From Pseudomonas fluorescens NCIMB 11764 (GTDB lineage Bacteria > Pseudomonadota > Gammaproteobacteria > Pseudomonadales > Pseudomonadaceae), in contig NZ_CP010945.1 in NCBI RefSeq assembly GCF_000293885.2, positions 2,748,001 to 2,812,000 of the forward strand: a stretch of 64,000 bases of DNA, written 5' to 3'. The notes beneath the pieces are model-generated. The model searched no databases. It had not been told where the DNA came from and worked only from the letters and a program-made list of their open reading frames with translations. How positions within the stretch are numbered: the stretch's first letter is position 1; the number at the start of each line of letters is the position of its first letter. This document shows, in pieces, positions 54,820 through 61,696 of this stretch. The translations under genes and the position numbers were made by a program.

Positions 54820-56049
54820 ATGGCTGTGGGATTGCGGCTGGCGCTGGCCGTCGGGCTGCTGGCCTTTGGTTCGCCCGTGTGGGCGGCGAAGAAGGTCGAC
54901 CTGGATTACCACGTGCGCCTGTTGCCGCAAAGCGATCAGGCTGAAGTGCGGCTGACCCTGGCCCAGGGTTCGGCGGTGCGCAGCCTGGATTTCGACCTCG
55001 GCGACGGCAGCCATTACAGCGATTTCAAGGCCGATGGCCAATGGCAACTCACGCCCGGCAAGCCGGCCCGTGGTGTCTGGCGCCCGGCCGCCGACAAGGC
55101 CAGCCTGACCTACCGTGTGCGCATCAGCCATGGCCGCAAGAGCGGCAGCTTCGACACGCGCATGACCCCGGCCTGGGCGCTGATGCGCGGCGACGACCTG
55201 GTGCCCGCTGCCAGACTCGATCAGCAGGATGGCATCGAGCTGGTGTCACGCCTGGAATTCGAATTGCCCACCGGCTGGAAAAGCGTCGAAACCGCCTGGC
55301 CACGGATCGGCAAGAACAAATTCCGCATCGATAACGTCTCCCGCCTGTTCGATCGGCCTACCGGCTGGATGCTTGCCGGTCACCTCGGCACCCGTCGCAC
55401 CCGATTGGGGGAAACCGAAGTCACCGTCGCCTCGCCCCAAGGCCAGGGCATGCGCCGCATGGATGTGCTGACGCTGCTGACGTTTGTCTGGCCGCAAGTG
55501 CAGGCCGTGTTCCCGCGTCATCCTGCCAAGTTGCTGATTGTCGGCGCCAACGACCCGATGTGGCGGGGCAGCCTGGCCGCGCGCGAGTCGATCTATCTGA
55601 ATACGCGCCTGCCACTGGTCAGCGAAAGCGGCAGCAGTGTGCTGGTACGTGAACTGGCCCAAGTGTTCGGGCGGATCAATGACAAGCAGCGCAGTGACTG
55701 GATCAGCGAAGGTTTTGCCGAGTATTACGCCATCGAACTGGTGCGACGTGCCGGCGGGATGAGTGATGAGCGGTATGAACATTTGCAGAAGAAGTTGGCC
55801 AAAGAAGGCCAGAAGGTCACGACCTTGCGGGGTGAGCAGATCAGCCCGGCACAGATAGGCAAAGCAGTTTTATTGCTGGGTGAGCTGGATCAGGAGATTC
55901 GTATCAAGACCCGTAACAAGCGTTCGCTGGACGATGTGATGCGCGGGGCGATGCATTTGGAGAGTGTCGATACCAAGGCGTTCGTTCAGCTGGCCGAGAG
56001 TGTGATTGGCGAGTCTTCCAAAGTCTTGGATACCGGGTTGCTCCAGTAA
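54820..56049 (+). CDS. Exported M1-peptidase-like protein lacking the zinc motif
   Basis: The 409-residue protein starts at MAVGLRLALA after AAAGGAGTG and has a signal peptide ending VWA. The early part is beta-rich. The part from about residue 260 resembles the gluzincin fold of M1 aminopeptidases: VRELAQVFGR occupies the place of HExxH, followed by WISEGFAEYYAIELVRR, which keeps the downstream Glu helix. Both zinc-binding His appear lost (Arg and Gln instead), so catalysis is unlikely. It may be a binding or scaffold protein. The family link is my inference from the pattern. Confidence 0.7.
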   Translation: MAVGLRLALAVGLLAFGSPVWAAKKVDLDYHVRLLPQSDQAEVRLTLAQGSAVRSLDFDLGDGSHYSDFKADGQWQLTPGKPARGVWRPAADKASLTYRVRISHGRKSGSFDTRMTPAWALMRGDDLVPAARLDQQDGIELVSRLEFELPTGWKSVETAWPRIGKNKFRIDNVSRLFDRPTGWMLAGHLGTRRTRLGETEVTVASPQGQGMRRMDVLTLLTFVWPQVQAVFPRHPAKLLIVGANDPMWRGSLAARESIYLNTRLPLVSESGSSVLVRELAQVFGRINDKQRSDWISEGFAEYYAIELVRRAGGMSDERYEHLQKKLAKEGQKVTTLRGEQISPAQIGKAVLLLGELDQEIRIKTRNKRSLDDVMRGAMHLESVDTKAFVQLAESVIGESSKVLDTGLLQ

Positions 56050-56052
56050 AGT

Positions 56053-56146
56053 TGCCATCGCGGGCAAGCCCCACAGGGATCAGGGGTGTCCACAAATTCG
56101 TGGCCCAACACTAAAACCTGTGGGAGCGGGCTTGCCCGCGAAGAGG
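56053..56146. repeat. REPIN with one truncated arm
   Basis: The right copy has the full GTGGGAGCGGGCTTGCCCGC core; the left copy lacks about four bases in the middle of the palindrome. Confidence 0.8.
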
Positions 56147-56171
56147 CCATAAGCCTCAACGAAAACTCAGA

Positions 56172-56549
56172 TCAAACCCCGGTTTTCGGCGACTTCAACG
56201 AATCATTCCCGGTGACGGTCGCGGTTTTGGTCGCCGCCTCGGCATTCGCCTTCAGCCGACCCAACTCTTCCCCGGCACGCTCGATTTTCGCCCGCACGTT
56301 GTTCATGTCCTGACGGCTTTTCTCCAGCAGGCTCTTGGCCGAACTGTGGCCGGTAATGCCACGGGCCAGCGCTACGCCGCCGATGGCCACCTGGAGCAAA
56401 CCGAATATTCCGCCGCGACGCAGGCCCTTGCCGACCATCACCACGCCACCGGCCAGGGAGCCGATGCGCTCCCAACCCTGAACGTTCTGATCGGAATGGG
56501 TCTGGAACGGGGTGGATTCGATGCGCTCTACGCGTTTGAGTTCGCTCAT
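56172..56549 (-). CDS. DUF2892-type membrane protein
   Basis: The 125-residue protein has a DUF2892 region with two short hydrophobic helices (about 30-47 and 50-68), then a charged helical tail (KSLLEKSRQDMNNVRAKIERAG) that may form a coiled coil. Function is unknown. It stands alone between REPIN-containing gaps. Confidence 0.75.
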   Translation of the reverse strand: MSELKRVERIESTPFQTHSDQNVQGWERIGSLAGGVVMVGKGLRRGGIFGLLQVAIGGVALARGITGHSSAKSLLEKSRQDMNNVRAKIERAGEELGRLKANAEAATKTATVTGNDSLKSPKTGV

Positions 56550-56641
56550 GATCTGTCTCCTGGCGGGAAGGACTGCTTCAAGAATAGATAATTAAGCTGA
56601 CTGCCGAGGCGGGCGGCTTGTTCCATCGGATGTGCGTCGAT

Positions 56642-57112
56642 TCAGCGGAATTTTGGACCGGAGCGGGTGTTGAGGCCCTTGGCCATGCGGTCGTACAGCA
56701 CGACGTTGACCGTGGCAGCGAGGTTCATGCAACCGGTGGTCGGGATGTAGACCACGTCTTCGCACCAGTCGCGAATCTCTTTATCCAGCGAGCCGTCTTC
56801 CGGGCCGAAGATGTACAGCGCGCGATCCGGGTGGGTGTATTCAGGCAGCGAGCGTGCGCCTTCGACCAGCTCCACGGCGACCGGTACGCAGCCCAGTGGC
56901 AGGATTTTTTTCAGGTCGTCGATGCCGATCAGCGGGATGTCGTAGTGGACGCGTTTGGTGTCGGTGACGAAGTCGGCGGCGCGGTCATAACGCTTGCCGG
57001 TGTAGAACACGGACGCCACGTTGTAGCAGCCGGCGGCGCGCATGACCGAGCCGACGTTTTCCGGTGATTTTGGATTGAACAAACCAATGCAGCTGTACCG
57101 TTTGTCTGCCAC
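56642..57112 (-). CDS. SpoU/TrmH-family RNA methyltransferase
   Basis: The 156-residue SPOUT-fold protein has the three family motifs: NPKSPENVGSVMRAAGCY, YIFGPEDGSLDKE and PTTGCMNLAATVNVVLYDR. It methylates a tRNA or rRNA ribose. The short length, without an added RNA-binding domain, resembles TrmL-like members. Target is not determined. Confidence 0.9.
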   Translation of the reverse strand: MADKRYSCIGLFNPKSPENVGSVMRAAGCYNVASVFYTGKRYDRAADFVTDTKRVHYDIPLIGIDDLKKILPLGCVPVAVELVEGARSLPEYTHPDRALYIFGPEDGSLDKEIRDWCEDVVYIPTTGCMNLAATVNVVLYDRMAKGLNTRSGPKFR

Positions 57113-57203
57113 GAGCGGGGTGCCTTCGGGGAAAAAACCGCGATTATACGGGGATTGGGGGAGGGGGTGTCTGATTTGAGATTGGTGGTGACTGGATAAT
57201 TGC

Positions 57204-57299
57204 TATCGCCAGCAGGCTAGCTCCCGCATTGGATCTGGGGCGTTCACACATACTTATGTGCGCAGAAGATCCCCTGTGGGAGCTAGCCCGCCAGCGATG
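57204..57299. repeat. Divergent REPIN
   Basis: Inverted copies with AGCAGGCTAGCTCCC and GGGAGCTAGCCCGCCAGCGA cores are about 55 bp apart. The CTAGCTCC core differs from the other classes in the window. Confidence 0.75.
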
Positions 57300-57324
57300 G
57301 GGCCAGGTCAGACAATGAAGATAT

Positions 57325-57696
57325 TCAGTCGTCCTTCTTCATCAACCCTGCCAACGCCGCAAACGGGTTATGCGTCGCCTTGGCAATCTTCGGCGTGCTC
57401 AACGAGCCTTCATCGAAATACTGCTGATCGGTGTACCGCGAGTGTTCGTTGTCATGGCAATACAGGCACAACAGTTCCCAGTTCGAACCATCCTGCGGGT
57501 TGTTGTCGTGGTTGTGGTCGCGGTGGTGCACGGTCAGTTCGCTCAGGCGCTTGCCGGAAAACTCGCGGGCGCAGCGGCCGCACACGTGCGGGTACATTTT
57601 CAGGGCTTTGTCGCGGTAACCCATTTCCTTGTCGCGCTGGTTGTCGGCGAGGATGCGGTCCAGCTTCGAAGTGTTGGTCGGCGTTGACGAACTCAT
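57325..57696 (-). CDS. YajD family HNH nuclease
   Basis: The 123-residue protein has an HNH motif with metal-binding Cys: CGRCAREFSG, then LTVHHRDHNHDNNPQDGSNW and LCLYCHDNEH. The family is YajD-like; a DNA- or RNA-cleaving role is inferred. It is a single gene. Confidence 0.9.
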   Translation of the reverse strand: MSSSTPTNTSKLDRILADNQRDKEMGYRDKALKMYPHVCGRCAREFSGKRLSELTVHHRDHNHDNNPQDGSNWELLCLYCHDNEHSRYTDQQYFDEGSLSTPKIAKATHNPFAALAGLMKKDD

Positions 57697-57744
57697 GGGT
57701 TCACCTTTGTAAAAGACTAATGACGGTTATGAACGAAGTTTAGC

Positions 57745-58431
57745 TCAGCCCTTGAGCTTCTCGGCAATCCAGATGGTGTGGCGGGTGCCCTTGTTGCCGT
57801 GGGCAAAGACCTGGACTTCCTCGGCCTTGAAGCCGGCTTTTTTCAGTTTGTCGGAAAACTGCTTGTCGGCGCTGGCCGACCAGACGGCCAGCACCCCTTT
57901 TGGCCGCAGGGCTTTGGCGCACGCGCTCAGGCCGCCTGCGGAGTAGAGCCAGCTATTGGCCCTCTGGGTCAGGCCTTCGGGGCCGTTGTCGACGTCGAGC
58001 ATGATCGCATCGAACCCTTGCGGCTCGGCCTGCAGTACTTTGGCCACGTCTTCCATGCGGATCACCGTGCGCTGATCGAGCAACGGATTGCCGGCTTTCT
58101 CGCCCAATGGCCCGCGATTCCACTCGACCACGCCGGGCACCAGTTCAGCGACCACGACTTCTGCGGTCTTGCCCAAATGCTTGAGGGCCGAGGCGAGGGT
58201 GAAACCCATGCCCAGGCCACCGATCAGCACCCGCGAATTCGGCCGGCCAGCGACCTTGCGGCAGGGGATTTCGGCCAATGCGTCTTCGGAGCCGTGCATG
58301 CGGGTGTTCATCAGCTGTCCGCCGTCGCCGCCCTGGATCTTGATGACGAAATCCTCACCGTATTCGAACAGGCACAGGGCGCCGCCGTTTTCAGGAATGG
58401 GGGCGGTGTCGAGGAGAACGAAACGTTTCAT
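57745..58431 (-). CDS. Spermidine synthase-like methyltransferase-fold protein
   Basis: The 228-residue protein starts at MKRFVLLDTAPI; a longer frame includes an unlikely leader. It has the glycine-rich LIGGLGMGFTLA motif near residue 70 and the VVVAELVPGVVEWNR segment of SpeE-like enzymes. It is shorter than SpeE and lacks a clear polyamine pocket, so a different substrate is possible. It is divergent from the small secreted protein gene. Confidence 0.8.
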   Translation of the reverse strand: MKRFVLLDTAPIPENGGALCLFEYGEDFVIKIQGGDGGQLMNTRMHGSEDALAEIPCRKVAGRPNSRVLIGGLGMGFTLASALKHLGKTAEVVVAELVPGVVEWNRGPLGEKAGNPLLDQRTVIRMEDVAKVLQAEPQGFDAIMLDVDNGPEGLTQRANSWLYSAGGLSACAKALRPKGVLAVWSASADKQFSDKLKKAGFKAEEVQVFAHGNKGTRHTIWIAEKLKG

Positions 58432-58523
58432 GGGGCTCTCTTGAGAAGGAGGGGCAGGGGGGAGGCAAACGAACGCCGTTGGGAGTAGCCTGCAACCAGA
58501 CAACAAGGCCAACGGAGCCATTG

Positions 58524-58814
58524 ATGAAGCGCACCATTCTAACGGTCATTGCCTTGGCCGCGCTCTCGATAACTGCAGTGCAGGCCCAAGAGCTGCAAAC
58601 CATTCCGACCAGCCCGGCGCCGCTGCCCGGTTCGCCCGGCACCGCGACGCCGACGCCGTATCCGCAGATCACCCCGACCATCCCGCACAAAGCCGGGCCC
58701 GGCGGTGGCGGGCCACCGCTGTTGCCACCGATCGAAGTGCCCAGCCCGCCCAAGGACCAGACGTTGCCGGGCCTGGAGCAGAACAATACGAAGATCAAGT
58801 CGCCGGGCGGTTAG
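58524..58814 (+). CDS. Small Pro-rich secreted protein
   Basis: The 96-residue protein starts at MKRTILTVIALA with a signal peptide to about residue 21 (ending VQA). The mature part is Pro- and Gly-rich (PLPGSPGTATPTPYPQ and GPGGGGPPLLPP), so probably disordered and exported. No family is recognised. It overlaps the cNMP-binding gene by 4 bp, convergently. Confidence 0.65.
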   Translation: MKRTILTVIALAALSITAVQAQELQTIPTSPAPLPGSPGTATPTPYPQITPTIPHKAGPGGGGPPLLPPIEVPSPPKDQTLPGLEQNNTKIKSPGG

Positions 58815-59284
58815 ACCTGCTGTGACAACAGTTGCCCGTCGGCCATGCGCAGGCGTTTGGACAGGGAGACGGCAAGGGCGCGGATGATCTTGGCGGCGAT
58901 TTTCGGCGCGTCGTTGAGCATCTTTTCCAGCGAGTCCTTGCCCAGGTTCAGCAGCTGGCAATTGCTCGCCGCCACGCAACTGGCGGAACGACGCTCACCA
59001 TCAAGCACGGCCATTTCGCCGAACGCCCGACCGCTGCGCAAGGTGGCCATGGTCACCAATTGTCCGTCGCTGCCGGATTTTTGCACCGCCACCTGGCCGG
59101 TATGGATGATGCACATGAAGCTGCCGGCGTCGCCTTCGTGAAAAATCTCTTCGCCTTCGGCCACGGTGCTGATACTGAAGTAGCCGGAAGCGGCAGCGAA
59201 GTCTGCAGGCAGCAGTTGGTCGAACAGGCCGCAGTCCATCAGCCAGTCACGGATTTCGTTGTTCAACAGGGTTGGTTCTGACAT
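58811..59284 (-). CDS. Cyclic nucleotide-binding domain protein
   Basis: The 157-residue protein is one cNMP-binding beta-barrel (FSISTVAEGEEIFHEGDAGSFMCIIHTG and GRAFGEMAVLDGERRSASCVA). The phosphate-binding cassette GEMAVLDGERRSAS fits cAMP or cGMP binding. It has no DNA-binding domain, so it acts by protein contact. Confidence 0.85.
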   Translation of the reverse strand: MSEPTLLNNEIRDWLMDCGLFDQLLPADFAAASGYFSISTVAEGEEIFHEGDAGSFMCIIHTGQVAVQKSGSDGQLVTMATLRSGRAFGEMAVLDGERRSASCVAASNCQLLNLGKDSLEKMLNDAPKIAAKIIRALAVSLSKRLRMADGQLLSQQV

Positions 59285-59341
59285 GTCGTCACGGTCTTTT
59301 TTTTGTGTCTGGTTCCGGTTTTCGGGATGTCCTCAATCCCT

Positions 59342-59432
59342 TGTGGGAGCGGGCTTGCTCGCGAAGGCGGTGTAACACCCAACATTGATGTTGAATGTGC
59401 TGGCTTTCTTCGCGAGCGAGCCCGCTCTCACA
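59342..59432. repeat. REPIN between the cNMP protein and oligopeptidase B genes
   Basis: TGTGGGAGCGGGCTTGCTCG and its inverted partner, with one change in the end of the second arm, are about 50 bp apart. Confidence 0.85.
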
Positions 59433-59495
59433 TTGGAATTGTGTGGGAGCAGACCCGGTGTCTGGTCTTAAGACCGACGTGTCAGGCCAAGTTCC

Positions 59496-61550
59496 TCAGG
59501 CAATCCCCAAAACCTTGAAAACAAATGCGTATTCGAGTGCTACGTCACGTAATCCCTGGTAACGACCGCTCATCCCGCCATGCCCGGCGCCCAGCTCGGT
59601 CTTGAGCAGCAGCGGGTTGCTGTCGGTTTTGGTCGCGCGCAACCTGGCCACCCATTTGGCCGCTTCCCAATATTGCACGCGACTGTCGTTGTAGCCGGCG
59701 ACCACCAGCGTCGCCGGATAAGCCTGTGCAGTGACGTTTTCGTACGGGGCGTAAGCCTTGATCCGATCATAAACGTCCGGCTCTTCAGGATTGCCCCACT
59801 CGTCGTATTCCGTGACGGTCAGCGGCAGCTCCGGGTCGAGCATGGTGTTCAGCACGTCGACGAACGGCACTTCGGCAATTGCCGCGCCGAACAGCTCCGG
59901 ACGCATGTTGAGCACCGCGCCAATCAACAAGCCGCCAGCACTGCCGCCGCTTACCGCCAGTTGCTTTGATGTGGTGAAGCCATTGGCGATCAGGTGCTCG
60001 GCGCAGGCGATGAAGTCGCTGAAGGTGTTGTGCTTGTGTTCCTGCTTGCCGGCGCGATACCAGGCTTCTCCCAGTTCGCCGCCACCCCGCACGTGGGCGA
60101 TGGCAAACGCCACGCCGCGATCCAGCAGGCTCAGGCGCGCATGGGAGAACCACGGGTCGAGGCTTTCGCCGTAGGCGCCGTAGCCGTACAGATAAAGTGG
60201 CGTCGGCTTACCGAGGGCCTCGCGTTTGACGACCAGGCTGATCGGCACTTGCGTACCGTCCGGCGCTGTCGCCCACAGGCGCTGGCTGACGTAGGCGTCG
60301 GCGTCGAACGGACCGAGCACCGGGGTTTCCTTCAACACTTTCTGTTCGCCGCTGACCAGTTCCAGTTGGCGGATCTGCGCCGGACGGTTCAGCGCTTCGT
60401 AACGCAAACGGATGCGGTCGCTGACGAATTCCAGGCTGTTTTGCACGTGCAGGCTGTAGGCCGCATCCGGCAACTGCACGCGGTAGCTCGGAAGGTCTTG
60501 CGGGTGGACTTGGATGATCGGCAAGCCACCTTCACGCAGGCTGAGGGTCAAGGCCCGGGCGTTGAGGCTCATGCCGTCGATCATCGTGGTGTCGCTGTGG
60601 GGAATCAGGTTCTGCCAGTCGGCTTCGGTCGGCGCAATGCCGGTATCGACAGCCGTGTACAAGGCAAAGTTGATGCCGTCGCGGTTGGTGCGAATGAACC
60701 AGGTCCATTGGCCATCGAGTGCGCCGTGATCAACGTCGTACTCATGGTCTTCAACCCTCGGCGCGATGCAGGTGAACGCCTGTTGCGGCTGGGACGCGTC
60801 GAGCACCCAGACTTCGCTGGTGGTCTTGCTGCCCAGCGCCAGCAGTAATTGCTGCTCCGAACTCGAGCGATAGCAATGCATGAAGAAGCGGCCGTCCGAC
60901 TCATGGAACACTTCTTCGGCCGCCGTGCCGTCCAGTCGATAGCGGAACAGTTTGTGCGGGCGGTGGGTGTCGTCCAGTTCGCCGAAGAACAGCGTCAGGC
61001 TGTCGTTGGCCCAGATCATGCTGCCATCGCAGTCCGAGAATTCCAGTTCGCTGACGCGGCCGCTGGATAATTCCTTCACGAACAGGGTGTAAATCTCATC
61101 GCCGGTGGAGTCGATACTGTAGGCGAGGCGCTGGTGGTCCGGGCTGATACTGAACGCACCGAGGGAAAAGAAGCCGCCGTTGGCCAGTTCGTTCGGGTCC
61201 AGCAGCAGTTGTTCGTGGGCTTCATCGAGCTGCAGGCTGTCATCCGCCGGGCGGGGGCAGCGGTAGTGACGAGCGTATTCGTCACCGGCCGTGGTGCGCG
61301 TGTAATACAGATACGGGCCCCACGGGGAGGGCAGCGACAGGTCGGTTTCGAGAATCCGGCCCTTGATCTCTTCGAACAGGGTTTCGCGCAACCCGGCCTG
61401 ATCGGCGGTTTGCGCCTCTTGATAGCGGTTTTCAGCCTTGAGGTAATCGAGCACCGCGTCGGTGTCGCGTTCCTGTAGCCAGGCATACGGGTCAGAACCT
61501 TCGGCCTTGTGGGCAATCGGGGCGCTGGTCATGTTGGCGGATACGGGCAT
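59496..61550 (-). CDS. ptrB: Oligopeptidase B (S9 family)
   Basis: The 684-residue serine peptidase cleaves after basic residues in short peptides. A beta-propeller covers about residues 1-410. The alpha/beta-hydrolase domain has the nucleophile in SGGSAGGLLIGA and the catalytic His in GAGHGGMSGR. The start MPVSANMTSAP is chosen within a longer frame; MTSAPIAHK 6 codons later is possible. The group II intron begins 146 bp upstream of its start, in the opposite orientation. Confidence 0.94.
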   Translation of the reverse strand: MPVSANMTSAPIAHKAEGSDPYAWLQERDTDAVLDYLKAENRYQEAQTADQAGLRETLFEEIKGRILETDLSLPSPWGPYLYYTRTTAGDEYARHYRCPRPADDSLQLDEAHEQLLLDPNELANGGFFSLGAFSISPDHQRLAYSIDSTGDEIYTLFVKELSSGRVSELEFSDCDGSMIWANDSLTLFFGELDDTHRPHKLFRYRLDGTAAEEVFHESDGRFFMHCYRSSSEQQLLLALGSKTTSEVWVLDASQPQQAFTCIAPRVEDHEYDVDHGALDGQWTWFIRTNRDGINFALYTAVDTGIAPTEADWQNLIPHSDTTMIDGMSLNARALTLSLREGGLPIIQVHPQDLPSYRVQLPDAAYSLHVQNSLEFVSDRIRLRYEALNRPAQIRQLELVSGEQKVLKETPVLGPFDADAYVSQRLWATAPDGTQVPISLVVKREALGKPTPLYLYGYGAYGESLDPWFSHARLSLLDRGVAFAIAHVRGGGELGEAWYRAGKQEHKHNTFSDFIACAEHLIANGFTTSKQLAVSGGSAGGLLIGAVLNMRPELFGAAIAEVPFVDVLNTMLDPELPLTVTEYDEWGNPEEPDVYDRIKAYAPYENVTAQAYPATLVVAGYNDSRVQYWEAAKWVARLRATKTDSNPLLLKTELGAGHGGMSGRYQGLRDVALEYAFVFKVLGIA

Positions 61551-61661
61551 GAAGGGGTCTCGGACGATGTACGGAATTAGGGCTTCGCAGGGGGCAGGAA
61601 ACATCCTGATGCCTTACACAGATCCCTGTGGGAGTCTTGACCGGCTGGCATTGGGACAAGC

Positions 61662-61689
61662 CTGACGTGCGAAAAGTCGTTACTATAAG
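61662..61689 (+). promoter_or_regulatory. Promoter-like sequence at the group II intron insertion point
   Basis: CTGACG and TATAAG are spaced by 16 bp and followed by GCGCC. The intron starts 8 bases after the -10-like box, near the expected start of transcription. Confidence 0.5.
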
Positions 61690-61696
61690 CGCCTCT

